DNA of 64,000 bases, taken from NCBI RefSeq assembly GCF_049680855.1, contig NZ_JBMPGS010000004.1, positions 186,001 to 250,000 on the forward strand, read 5' to 3'. Shown in pieces: positions 7,181 through 15,334 of the stretch. The stretch comes from Salinimicrobium sp049680855. GTDB taxonomy: Bacteria > Bacteroidota > Bacteroidia > Flavobacteriales > Flavobacteriaceae. The notes under the pieces are model-generated. The model searched no databases. It was not told where the DNA came from and saw nothing but the letters and a program-made list of their open reading frames with translations. The position numbers were made by a program, and so were the translations under genes. How positions within the stretch are numbered: position 1 is the stretch's first letter; every line of letters begins with the position of its first letter.

Positions 7181-8518
7181 CTATTTAAAATCCTGGATTG
7201 CTTCACTAAGGTCAAATACTTTCTGGTCTTTAAACTTGTTCTCCAGAATACTACTTCCAGCCGCAGAACGGTATCCGCCTGCGCAGTGCACTACAAATGG
7301 TTTTTCCTTTGGAAGCTCATTTGCACGATCACGTAATTCATTTAATGGGATTCCAATGGCATTTTCAAATATCTTACCTTCTGCAAGCTCACTTTCATTT
7401 CTTATATCTACAATCGTATAACTGTCTTTATTGCTCTTAAAGTTATCAAGGTTAAAGGCATCAGACTTTTTCGACACCTCTTCACTTAAAGTGATCACCC
7501 CCTTCATTTGCTTTTCATAACCAATCTTGGCCGTTCTTTCCAGTAGCTCATCAACGTCTTCTACTGAATTTATTACCAGATAGAAAGGTTCATTGGGTTC
7601 AATAATGGCTCCTAACCAGGTTTCAAATTTATCACCTTCTGTCCTGGACATGATGTTAATGCTGTTTGGCAGGTGACCTGCTTTATAAGCATCACCACCT
7701 CTAACATCTACGACTGTTGTTCCTTCTTCAACTTCAGAAACTCCAATGTGCAATGCTACACCGTATTTTTCCTGCTGAACGTTTCCTGCTCCATTTCGGT
7801 TAATATCGACATTGAATCCAAAATAAGAAGGAATAAATGGTTGATCCTTCAATATCTCTTTTACAAATTCTTCTTCAGTTTGGTCTTTAAACGCCCAGTT
7901 GCTCATGCGCTCGTCTCCAAGAGTGCTTGAAGGAGAAGCGCTCATATTCTTACCACATAGGGATCCTGCACCGTGAGCGGGATAAACAAGAGCATCATCA
8001 GGCAGATCATTAAATTTGGTTTGCATAGTGCGGTACATGGCCTTTGCAAGTTCCACGCGCTTTGCTTTCATATTTCCGGCTTTCTCACGAAGATCAGGAC
8101 GGCCCACGTTGCCTATAAATAATGTATCTCCTGTAAATAAAGCTGTTTCACCGTTTTCTTCAGCCACAAAAGTTAAACTATCTGGCGAGTGCCCGGGTGT
8201 ATGTAAGGACCGAACATTTATTTCACCAATTTTAACAGATTGACCTTCATCAAAGGGTTCATGAGGGTAATTTACTCCCACTTTTTCGCTCACATAAATA
8301 GTGGCGCCTGTTTCCTTATGAATCTGTAAATGTCCGCTTACAAAATCTGCGTGAGGGTGCGTTTCAAAAACCGCTATAATCTTTGCATTGTGCTCTTCAG
8401 CAAACTTATAATATTGTTTAGGATTGCGACTTGGATCCACTAAAGCCATTTCACCATCACTTACTATAGCGTATGAATAATGTGCTAACGGGTCGTCTTT
8501 AAATTGTTCTATTTTCAT
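7181..8518 (-). CDS. CstB-like persulfide dioxygenase-rhodanese fusion
   Basis: A 445-residue cytosolic protein in three parts. Residues 1-245 form a metallo-beta-lactamase-fold ETHE1-type persulfide dioxygenase: HPHAD at 54-58, TPGHSPDS, GDTLFIGNVGRPDL and VYPAHGAG supply the iron ligands. Residues about 255-350 form a first rhodanese domain without a catalytic Cys. Residues about 355-445 form a second one with CAGGYRS and active Cys412. This order and length match staphylococcal CstB. The enzyme should oxidise persulfide to sulfite or thiosulfate. The promoter has the shared operator (site B), with a predicted 60-nt leader. Confidence 0.93.
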   Translation of the reverse strand: MKIEQFKDDPLAHYSYAIVSDGEMALVDPSRNPKQYYKFAEEHNAKIIAVFETHPHADFVSGHLQIHKETGATIYVSEKVGVNYPHEPFDEGQSVKIGEINVRSLHTPGHSPDSLTFVAEENGETALFTGDTLFIGNVGRPDLREKAGNMKAKRVELAKAMYRTMQTKFNDLPDDALVYPAHGAGSLCGKNMSASPSSTLGDERMSNWAFKDQTEEEFVKEILKDQPFIPSYFGFNVDINRNGAGNVQQEKYGVALHIGVSEVEEGTTVVDVRGGDAYKAGHLPNSINIMSRTEGDKFETWLGAIIEPNEPFYLVINSVEDVDELLERTAKIGYEKQMKGVITLSEEVSKKSDAFNLDNFKSNKDSYTIVDIRNESELAEGKIFENAIGIPLNELRDRANELPKEKPFVVHCAGGYRSAAGSSILENKFKDQKVFDLSEAIQDFK

Positions 8519-8581
8519 TTGTTCACTACGTTTAATTCAACTTTAGGATTTTCAACCTTTTTTTATCTTATTTTGATAATA

Positions 8582-8625
8582 CAAAAGTACTCTCATTTAA
8601 GCCCATAAGCAGTAACATTTGTTAC
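8582..8625 (-). promoter_or_regulatory. Crp/Fnr-type operator plus -7 box, CstB-like gene (site B)
   Basis: GTAACATTTGTTAC at 8612-8625 fits GTAAC-N4-GTTAC. On the minus strand a perfect TACTTTTG box (8582-8589) follows after exactly 22 bp. The flank CTGCTTAT next to the operator is shared with site C. Confidence 0.75.
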
Positions 8626-8663
8626 AAAGAAAGGTTATCCAACAGCATATCATAACATCAAAA

Positions 8664-9002
8664 TTACCTCATTTTGTCGAATCTGCCAGTCATTTTCCAA
8701 GCTTGTTTAGTTTTGGATAGCTCAAAAATATTCACCAGGCCAAATTTTTTTATACCGGCACTTCTCATGTTTTTCAGTTTCATCAGGAAATAAAATTCCG
8801 GAACAAATTCTGAAGCCCACTTAAATTTACGCTGCTTTTCCCCTACCACTGGAGTTTTCATAATCACGCTGCTGGACCAAGACATACTCTGGTTGACCCT
8901 CAGAATAACGTTGGCCGCGATGACCCAATTTCGATCATAAGCATAAACGAGTAAACACGGAATGGGAATGGCAAAAATCCATTTTAGTTCAAGTAAGTTT
9001 TT
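8664..9002 (-). pseudogene. Remnant of an MFS transporter
   Basis: The minus-strand frame is open from 9002 (just after a TGA) to the stop at 8664, 112 codons. Its first 60 or so residues resemble one loop and two helices of MFS permeases: LKWIFAIPIPCLLVYAYDRNWVIAANVILRVNQ followed by WSSSVIMKTPVVGEKQR. The rest, from KWASEFVPEFYF on, does not look like an MFS protein. A full permease is about 400 residues, so this is a fragment. It lies between the CstB-like and TauE/SafE genes and may mark a lost transporter of the island. The internal ATG at 8885 would give 73 residues but no sensible protein. Confidence 0.5.
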
Positions 9003-9073
9003 TCAGCCAAATGTATTGGCCCTGTGGAATATAAAATGGTTGCTTCAACTATTTTGAGCTGTCAAAATGCTGT

Positions 9074-9871
9074 TTAGAGCAGTTCTTTTCCAATAATGTA
9101 GATTCCCATCACCAGCACAAACCAGCCAAATCCCTTTTTAAGCTTTCCACCATCGATGAATTTATTCAAATAGCCTCCCAAAAAGATGCCCGCAATAGAC
9201 AGCCCGGTGAAGATTGATAGGAACATCCAGTCTATTTCCTGGTTCTCCACATCTCCAATAAAACCTATCAAAGATTTCACCGCAATGATGAGCAGGGAAG
9301 TGGCCACCGCTTTTTTCATAGGTAATTTGGCTAGCAGCACGAGCGCCGGAATAATTAAAAATCCACCACCTGCACCTACAATACCTGTGAGAATACCTAC
9401 TACAATACCTTCAATAATAATTAAGGGATAGTTATATTTAACCTTATCTTCTTGCGTTTCTTGTTTACCGTTTCCTTTAATCATGGAAATAGAAGCCACC
9501 ACCATAATTAGGGCAAAAAATAACATGATCCCAATATGTTTGGTCACTTCAAAGCCCGAAATGGTAAAAATATGTTCTGGAATAGCCGGTACAAGATATT
9601 TTCTCGTGCCATAGACGGCAATAAACGCCGGAATGGCAAAGACGATGGCAGTACGAAAATCTACCAGCTTCTTCTTCATATTATTTATTGCTCCAATCAG
9701 GGAAGACGAGCCTACCACAAAAAGAGAGTAAGCCGTGGCAGTAACCGGATTTATGGACAGCAGGTAAACCAGCACGGGTACGGTTAAAATAGAACCTCCT
9801 CCACCTATAAGACCAAGCGTCACTCCTATTAAAAGCGCACCAAAATATCCTAAAATGTCAATTATTTCCAA
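9074..9871 (-). CDS. TauE/SafE (TSUP) family sulfite/organosulfur exporter
   Basis: A 265-residue inner-membrane protein with about eight hydrophobic segments. It shows the family repeats GVTLGLIGGGGSILTVPVLVYLL near the N-terminus and VGILTGIVGAGGGFLIIPALVLL in the second half. TSUP proteins export sulfite or sulfoacetate, or take up sulfur anions. Next to a persulfide dioxygenase, sulfite/thiosulfate export is the likely job. TTG at 9871 is chosen as start: the frame extends to 9931, but that part overlaps the operator and the -7 box, and EIIDILGYFGALL is the usual family N-terminus. Promoter site C precedes it. Confidence 0.88.
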   Translation of the reverse strand: MEIIDILGYFGALLIGVTLGLIGGGGSILTVPVLVYLLSINPVTATAYSLFVVGSSSLIGAINNMKKKLVDFRTAIVFAIPAFIAVYGTRKYLVPAIPEHIFTISGFEVTKHIGIMLFFALIMVVASISMIKGNGKQETQEDKVKYNYPLIIIEGIVVGILTGIVGAGGGFLIIPALVLLAKLPMKKAVATSLLIIAVKSLIGFIGDVENQEIDWMFLSIFTGLSIAGIFLGGYLNKFIDGGKLKKGFGWFVLVMGIYIIGKELL

Positions 9872-9894
9872 AGTTTTTGTCTTATTGTTTAGAG

Positions 9895-9938
9895 CAAAAG
9901 TAACTTTAGATTTCCGTATAAGCAGTAACAAAAGTTAC
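9895..9938 (-). promoter_or_regulatory. Crp/Fnr-type operator plus -7 box, tauE/safE gene (site C)
   Basis: GTAACAAAAGTTAC at 9925-9938 fits GTAAC-N4-GTTAC. On the minus strand TACTTTTG (9895-9902) follows after exactly 22 bp, as at site B. Predicted start of transcription is near 9891, about 20 nt before the TTG start. Confidence 0.72.
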
Positions 9939-10142
9939 ACACCTGTTTTTTCAATTCCTGAATAGCTATCTGACCGGAGTGTAAATGCCCGTTTCTCTAT
10001 TATGTCGAGCTTTTAATTGCTTTTTAATTAGCCATCTATTTCTTAATGGCTATACTCATTTGGTTAGTATTAAGTCTGAAAGCCCTGTTTCATAATGACG
10101 GTTTCTTAATCTATGATGAGATTAAATTGTATTAAAACATAG

Positions 10143-10159
10143 TCAAAAATGTCATTTTT
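10143..10159. repeat. Recurrent intergenic palindrome, copy 2
   Basis: TCAAAAATGTCATTTTT, lying 136 bp 3' of the STAS gene stop. Confidence 0.5.
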
Positions 10160-10294
10160 CACTTATTTTTTCACTAGTTGAATAAATCCATCATTGAGAA
10201 CAAGGGTAATAGGATTTGGGACAGGAGAGATTCTTTCAGAAAAGAGAGTAAAAATCAATTTTATTACTGGGAAAGTCATTAAAAGTTCGGGAAT

Positions 10295-10582
10295 TCAACT
10301 ATTTAGCAAGGCTGCAAAAGAATATTTATGAATTTTTCTTTTGTAAATGGAATTTTCAGAGCCCTGGAAGGAAACTGTTTTACCAAGACGTTCCGCTTTT
10401 TGTTTTATCAGGTAAAGCATGTAAAAACCAGAGGATTCTATACACGATAGATGATCTACATTTATAATAAGATGATCGGTTTGGTTTAATTGATCGCTTA
10501 TATGGAGTTCTATTTCAGATACATTTTCTGAATCAAGAGCACCTACAAGATTGATGATTAAACCTTTCTTTACTATCTCCAT
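10295..10582 (-). CDS. STAS-domain protein (anti-sigma-factor antagonist type)
   Basis: A 95-residue protein from the ATG at 10582; an ATG at 10606 would add eight residues. The pattern KGLIINLVGALDSEN..EIELHISDQL..DHLIINVDHLSCIESSGFYMLYLIKQKAERLGKTVSFQG follows the STAS fold: strand, helix, then a central strand ending in the switch-loop Ser pair (IESSG), where a partner kinase would phosphorylate. Such proteins act in partner-switching control of sigma factors or polysaccharide synthesis. No kinase or phosphatase partner lies in the window. It ends a long one-directional regulatory cluster, though gaps of about 185 bp suggest its own promoter. Confidence 0.72.
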   Translation of the reverse strand: MEIVKKGLIINLVGALDSENVSEIELHISDQLNQTDHLIINVDHLSCIESSGFYMLYLIKQKAERLGKTVSFQGSENSIYKRKIHKYSFAALLNS

Positions 10583-10767
10583 TGCCAATAAATTTTGAAA
10601 AAGCATACGACATTAAAGAGGTAGGGGGACTCCTTAATCTACAGATATAATTCTGCTTTGTCGTATGCATTACAAATAAATGAAGATTTCCCGATTGGAT
10701 TCGGTAAAATTATGTAACTGGCTGTAATGCAATGATTGACGGTATAATTCTCCGTTTAAATGGAAAA

Positions 10768-11490
10768 TTATAATTTGTTCAGTCGCTTTAATAGACTTGG
10801 TTTGTACCTTCGGCTGACGGGAACTACCTCCTTATTAATCAACACACTATTATCCTGTATATCAACTATTTTGGAGAAGTTAATTAAAAAAGATCTATGA
10901 ATTCTTATAAAGATATTTGAAGGTAGTTTGCTCTCAATATTTTTTAAACTGGAATAGGTTATATAATTTCCTGAAGAGGTTTTAATCAGTATATAGTTCC
11001 CCTTTGCTTCGATTAGCAGTATATCGCGAATATCTATTTTTACAAGTTTTTTATCATTCTGTATATATAAATCCTGACCTTCGGTATATTCATTCTGTTT
11101 TCTGCCAAGCTCATTCTGGGATATCTGGTTATCCCGGTAATGCCTTGATGCTTTCTCCACTGCCTTCCTTAAGCGTTCACCAGTTACTGGCTTTAGAAGA
11201 TAATCAACTACGTTATCATATTCAAAAGCTGTAACTGCATGATCTTTATGGGCTGTGACCAGAATAATAGCGGGAACTGTTTTAAGAGTTTGGATAAATT
11301 CAAAACCGTTGAACCCTGGCATGCTGACATCTAAAAAGATTAGGGCAATATCCTCATGATGATTTAAATATCTCAACGCATCTTCTGGGCGTTGAAAAGA
11401 TTCAACCAGTTCTAATTTGGGCACCTCTCCTATTAATTGTTTAAGGATAACCCGTGGCAGTTCTTCATCATCAATAAGAATGCATTTCAT
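10768..11490 (-). CDS. LytTR-family response regulator
   Basis: A 240-residue protein with an N-terminal receiver domain (acidic pocket LIDDEE, phospho-acceptor Asp54 in IFLDVSMPG, LLVTAHKD-type Thr, LLKPV Lys). After a linker there is a C-terminal LytTR DNA-binding domain (about 140-240, with DILLIEAKGNYILIKTSSGNYITYSSLKNIE and FIRIHRSFLINFSKI). LytTR regulators in Bacteroidota usually work with a LytS-type membrane kinase. None is adjacent; the nearest kinase is the soluble hybrid kinase upstream. It lies 146 bp after the glycosyltransferase gene. Confidence 0.93.
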   Translation of the reverse strand: MKCILIDDEELPRVILKQLIGEVPKLELVESFQRPEDALRYLNHHEDIALIFLDVSMPGFNGFEFIQTLKTVPAIILVTAHKDHAVTAFEYDNVVDYLLKPVTGERLRKAVEKASRHYRDNQISQNELGRKQNEYTEGQDLYIQNDKKLVKIDIRDILLIEAKGNYILIKTSSGNYITYSSLKNIESKLPSNIFIRIHRSFLINFSKIVDIQDNSVLINKEVVPVSRRYKPSLLKRLNKL

Positions 11491-11636
11491 ATTATTACCT
11501 CGATTCAGATACAGGATATCCCGGCCATCATATAATCCGAATGATTCCCTACTATCATTGATTATTTTGTATACCTTCCTAATTTATAAAAAGAGATAGG
11601 AATTCTTACTGGATTAAGATAAAATTATTTTCTTCC

Positions 11637-13052
11637 TTACTTTTTTCGTGTAAAACCAGTTCTATTCATTTCTCCCCAATTTTTTTTGCCGCGAATGAGG
11701 TCAACATTTCCCTTCACTGCAGCAAACATTACAAATGGATGAAAAATCAATGGTTCTACCAGGATAGTTGCTATTAATTTGATGATATACTTGGGCTTTT
11801 TATATTGCTGAAAAGAGTACTCCTCAAAAAATAGAGCTGTAATAGAAAACAGTACGGCCAAAGAATATACTGTAAAAAAGAAAATAAAATATACTATGGG
11901 GTCTATATTGCTAAAAATGATCATTAGCAGCACATAAAGAATCCCTGCAAATTCTATGAGTGGTGCCAGCCATTCAAAGAATATCCAGTAAGGCATGCTT
12001 AACATCCCCAATACCTTATACTTCCTATTGAACAACATTTTTTTGTGAATGGCCAAAGTCTCTACAGTTCCTCTCGCCCAGCGATTTCGTTGCCTATGCA
12101 ATACGCCCCATCTTTGAGGCACCTCGGTCCAACACAAAGGATCTGGAACAAATCCCACTTTATACTTCCTTTTCTGCTCTTGCATCATACGTCGCATTCG
12201 CACCAAAAGCTCCATATCTTCGCCTACGGTCTTTGGATCATAACCACCAGCCTCAATAACTGTTTCTTTATCAAACATGCCAAAAGCTCCGGAAATAAGA
12301 AGCAAACCATCCAAATGCGACCAGGCCATTCTTCCCATTAAGAACGCTCTAAAATATTCAATAATCTGTGCCCGTGCCAAAAAAGTATTGGGAAGATGAA
12401 TACTTATAATACGGCCATTTTCAATTACACAATTATTAGCCACCCTAATAATGCCGCCGGAAGCAATCACTTTTTCCTCACTATCAAGAAAAGGTTTTAT
12501 TAATTTTAGCAAAGCATCCTGCTGCAAAACACAATCCACATCTATGCAGCAAATTATTTCATGATCTGCACAATTAATACCAACATTAAGCGCATCCGCT
12601 TTTCCACCATTGACCTTATCAATTACTGTAATATTTCTGAATGATTTACTTTTAGATCTATAAATCCCCTTTACTTCCTTGGTAGGAACGAATTCATGGT
12701 AATAATAATGATCCTGTTCCAGTTCAAATTTTTCAATAAGTCTCTCTAGCGTTTTATCTTTACTTCCATCGTTTATGATGACAATTTCGAAATTGGGATA
12801 GTTTAAATTTAAAAGAGAACTGACATTTTCGGTCACATTGGCTTCTTCATTATACGCGGGAGCCAGAATAGAAATTGATGGTAAACCTGCTGATTGTAAT
12901 AGTGGCATTTCAGTTTGAAAACGAATTCTCCTTTTATAATCCCGAATTTCTCGAAAAGAAAAAAAAGCCACGAGGGTATAACCCAGGCTTAGGATAATTC
13001 CAAAACCTAAAAATAGCCAATTAGCTATTTCCATTATCTCATTTAATTCCAA
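11637..13052 (-). CDS. Processive GT2 glycosyltransferase (PgaC/BcsA-like)
   Basis: A 471-residue membrane glycosyltransferase. It has one N-terminal membrane segment (about 10-32), then a GT-A domain with SILAPAYNEEANV, INDGSKD, GGKADALNVGI and the DxD motif CIDVDC. The acceptor motif GEDMELLVRMRR and the processivity motif QRNRWARG follow, then about four C-terminal membrane segments. This layout is that of synthases building and extruding beta-linked polysaccharides (poly-GlcNAc, cellulose or hyaluronan type); the sugar cannot be told. It directly follows a HEAT-like membrane gene and phosphorelay genes, suggesting signal-controlled exopolysaccharide production. No export porin or deacetylase is nearby. 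Confidence 0.9.
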   Translation of the reverse strand: MELNEIMEIANWLFLGFGIILSLGYTLVAFFSFREIRDYKRRIRFQTEMPLLQSAGLPSISILAPAYNEEANVTENVSSLLNLNYPNFEIVIINDGSKDKTLERLIEKFELEQDHYYYHEFVPTKEVKGIYRSKSKSFRNITVIDKVNGGKADALNVGINCADHEIICCIDVDCVLQQDALLKLIKPFLDSEEKVIASGGIIRVANNCVIENGRIISIHLPNTFLARAQIIEYFRAFLMGRMAWSHLDGLLLISGAFGMFDKETVIEAGGYDPKTVGEDMELLVRMRRMMQEQKRKYKVGFVPDPLCWTEVPQRWGVLHRQRNRWARGTVETLAIHKKMLFNRKYKVLGMLSMPYWIFFEWLAPLIEFAGILYVLLMIIFSNIDPIVYFIFFFTVYSLAVLFSITALFFEEYSFQQYKKPKYIIKLIATILVEPLIFHPFVMFAAVKGNVDLIRGKKNWGEMNRTGFTRKK

Positions 13053-13087
13053 ATCAGCTGTATTTACGCTTTCTACTATTCTTAAGT

Positions 13088-14098
13088 TTAAACATATAGT
13101 TCCATCTCCTTTTTTAAAGTATTTGCCAGTTTAAAATGGAGAACCCTGTTCTTATAATCGTTTTCCGGGATGTTCTCATGTACTTTTTGGAATTCACTAA
13201 TAGTGCATTTCCTTTTAAGCTCCTTTAAAAATTGACTTCTGACTTTCCCATTTTCAGAAGCTATGCTTTTTAAAATTATTTCTTTTAGTTCTGGATATTC
13301 CAATTTGGAAAGGCTACAAATAGCTTCAATGCGAAGTTCTTCTTCTTCGCTTTCCAAAAACGGCAGGATATCATCTGTGGCGTCAAATTGATTATATTCT
13401 GCAATCATTTTAATTCCAAAAACCTGCACACTTAACAACGAATGACCTAGAAATTGACTAAATTGAGGAATCTCTCCAGAATAATGATTATCCAGACAAT
13501 CTTTAATATAAACCTGCTCGAATATGGTCAAAGGTTCGTTTACCATGTGTAGGAAAGCGAGGGGCTCATCGTTCGACATACTCACTAGATAAAATATAGC
13601 TTGCTGGCGAATTTCTTTTCTGGAAGAATTTGTATACTGCTCCACTTGAAACCTCATCTCTTCAATCTTCAATTCAGAGGCGATATAAATCGCCTGTGCA
13701 ACATCATACCACAAAGGGCTCTTCAATTTGCCTTTTACATAATGTTGAAGATTCCATTGGTAAAAAAGCCTTCTTAGAAGTTCCAGGCTCTCCCCTTTAA
13801 AATTATCTATAAATTCAAGAATTACTTCTACTGAGGTTCTTAACTGTAAATTGGTCTGCGGCTTAAGACGTCTTATTATCTCCTTGTCATCTGAATTCTC
13901 AAATAAGTACTGCATCAAAAAATCCCCCAGTTTTTCCCGTTCCTTTTGTATCTTTTGATTTTCCTTAATATCTGCAAGACGCATAAAGAGAATATTGCTT
14001 ACAAGTAAGGCGCTTACAGTTGTAAACAATGCGAAGAGCAGGAGATTCACACGTAAGATGAGCTCCCAATTGGATAGGGTGTCTAAAATGTCATTCAA
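13088..14098 (-). CDS. HEAT-repeat-like membrane protein
   Basis: A 336-residue protein with one membrane helix near the N-terminus (about 16-38, LILRVNLLLFALFTTVSALLVSNILF). The cytosolic part is an alpha-helical repeat array resembling HEAT/armadillo repeats (ESEEEELRIEAICSLSKLEYPELKEIILKSIASENGKVRSQFLKEL). No enzyme motif is visible. It lies between the response regulator (28 bp) and the GT2 gene (35 bp), so the three are almost certainly cotranscribed. A reasonable inference is a membrane scaffold linking the phosphorylated regulator to the synthase. I do not recognise a named family. Confidence 0.75.
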   Translation of the reverse strand: MNDILDTLSNWELILRVNLLLFALFTTVSALLVSNILFMRLADIKENQKIQKEREKLGDFLMQYLFENSDDKEIIRRLKPQTNLQLRTSVEVILEFIDNFKGESLELLRRLFYQWNLQHYVKGKLKSPLWYDVAQAIYIASELKIEEMRFQVEQYTNSSRKEIRQQAIFYLVSMSNDEPLAFLHMVNEPLTIFEQVYIKDCLDNHYSGEIPQFSQFLGHSLLSVQVFGIKMIAEYNQFDATDDILPFLESEEEELRIEAICSLSKLEYPELKEIILKSIASENGKVRSQFLKELKRKCTISEFQKVHENIPENDYKNRVLHFKLANTLKKEMELYV

Positions 14099-14126
14099 AG
14101 CAGGTTATTTTAATTTGGGGAAATTT

Positions 14127-14492
14127 TTAATCTGCGCTTCTTAAAGATCTTTTCACTCGTAAAGAAAGTTCATTTGGGTTAAAAGGTTTGGTTATAAAAT
14201 CTTCTATTCCAAGCTTAAATGCATCAATTATGATGTCTTCCTGCTTAGAGGTTGAAAGAACGATAATAGGAAGTTCTGGTTTTTTTTTTCGGGTTTGTTC
14301 AATTAACTGGATCCCGTTGATAAAAGGCAACATCAAATCTGTGAGTAATAAATCAAGATCATTATTTTCCATCATTTCAAGTCCGGCACGCCCATCTATT
14401 GCCACCAGAACATTATAGCCTTCCTGCCGCAGCTTAAATTCAAGAGACTTCACAATCATTGGATTATCTTCTACCACCAAAATTTTTCTCAT
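14127..14492 (-). CDS. Single-domain response regulator
   Basis: A 121-residue stand-alone receiver: acidic pair VVEDN, phospho-acceptor Asp52 (LLLTDLMLPF), the Ser/Thr switch VLSTSKQ and the Lys in ITKPFNPNEL. There is no output domain, so it must act by protein contact or pass phosphate on. Its start overlaps the end of the Hpt gene by 29 bp, which implies translational coupling and makes the Hpt protein its natural phosphodonor. The next genes are the HEAT-like protein and the GT2 synthase. Confidence 0.93.
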   Translation of the reverse strand: MRKILVVEDNPMIVKSLEFKLRQEGYNVLVAIDGRAGLEMMENNDLDLLLTDLMLPFINGIQLIEQTRKKKPELPIIVLSTSKQEDIIIDAFKLGIEDFITKPFNPNELSLRVKRSLRSAD

Positions 14493-15195
14493 AGTTCTTT
14501 TCTAAAAGCTCATTTAATTGAAAGCTTATATTTTCATAAATTCTATCTAATTCTGAAAGTTGAGAAGAAATTTTCTCATCCACCCTGCTATAGGTAAGTT
14601 CATCGCAAATAGGCGGGGCTTCTTTGTTTTTTAGCATTTCATAGGAGGGTTTAATTGCATGAGCAATTTGACCTATTTCTTCATATTCCCCCCTATCATA
14701 GGCTTCTTTTGCCATTTCAAGGTTTGCCTTTACCGAGTCGATAAAGATTTGTATGGATTGCATTATAAATTCTTCATTATCACCTGAAATCTCTTTCAAA
14801 TAATCCAAAGAATAAATTTTTGGTTGAGCAACAACCTCAGATTCCTCCATATGATCCATAATTTTTTCAATGACAAAATCATCTGGCAGAATGATATCAT
14901 AACTCGAATATTCCGGAAGTTGATCTTGAGCTCCATTGTAACGATAGATGTAAACTGGAACCTTTAAACCTAACTCCCCACGAAGAAACGAGAGCGTATC
15001 CTCTGTTTTTACAGGAGCTACAGGATGCTCAATTAATATAGCAGAAACACGGTTGTTTTGCAGAAACTGAATTGCCTCTATACTATTGGCATAGTGTACG
15101 ACCTGAGCATTCACTTCGTGCAGTTTATTAAATAAATCGGTGCCTTGGTCAACCGGACTTATATAAAGCAAAGAAATTGGTAAATCTTTACTCAT
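14464..15195 (-). CDS. Hpt phosphotransfer protein with degenerate receiver domain
   Basis: A 243-residue cytosolic protein. Residues 1-115 have the receiver-like alternation of strands and helices but lack the acidic pocket, and Glu55 (AILIEHP) sits where the phospho-acceptor Asp would be, so it is a pseudo-receiver. Residues about 130-230 form an Hpt four-helix domain with the phosphorylatable His179 in IAHAIKPSYEML. It would take phosphate from the hybrid kinase encoded 139 bp upstream and pass it to the overlapping response regulator. The pseudo-receiver may set partner specificity; that is inference. Confidence 0.82.
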   Translation of the reverse strand: MSKDLPISLLYISPVDQGTDLFNKLHEVNAQVVHYANSIEAIQFLQNNRVSAILIEHPVAPVKTEDTLSFLRGELGLKVPVYIYRYNGAQDQLPEYSSYDIILPDDFVIEKIMDHMEESEVVAQPKIYSLDYLKEISGDNEEFIMQSIQIFIDSVKANLEMAKEAYDRGEYEEIGQIAHAIKPSYEMLKNKEAPPICDELTYSRVDEKISSQLSELDRIYENISFQLNELLEKNYEKNFGGRR

Positions 15196-15334
15196 AGATC
15201 AATATTCAAAGAATTGGGGGATAATACTGACATATATTTATTTGAAATGAGATTAATTATTGTCTTTTAAATTTAGTGCAAATTAATGAAATTTGTACGC
15301 AAAAAGGAAGCAAAACATTGATTTTCAATCAACT

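Larger units (their letters stand above)
9872..10294. other. Intergenic region, tauE/safE to STAS gene
   Basis: 423 bp without a gene. It holds promoter site C at its left end and a copy of the recurrent palindrome at 10143-10159. The rest is AT-rich with no frame, tRNA or clear terminator that I can see. Confidence 0.5.

Noticed and set aside
8664..8885. 73-residue protein starting at the ATG at 8885.
   Set aside because: The MFS-like similarity begins upstream of that ATG, so this is part of a gene remnant rather than an intact small gene.
9872..9931. Longer TauE/SafE start (TTG at 9931).
   Set aside because: The extra 20 residues are not family-like and would be encoded by the operator and -7 box; TTG at 9871 gives the usual N-terminus.
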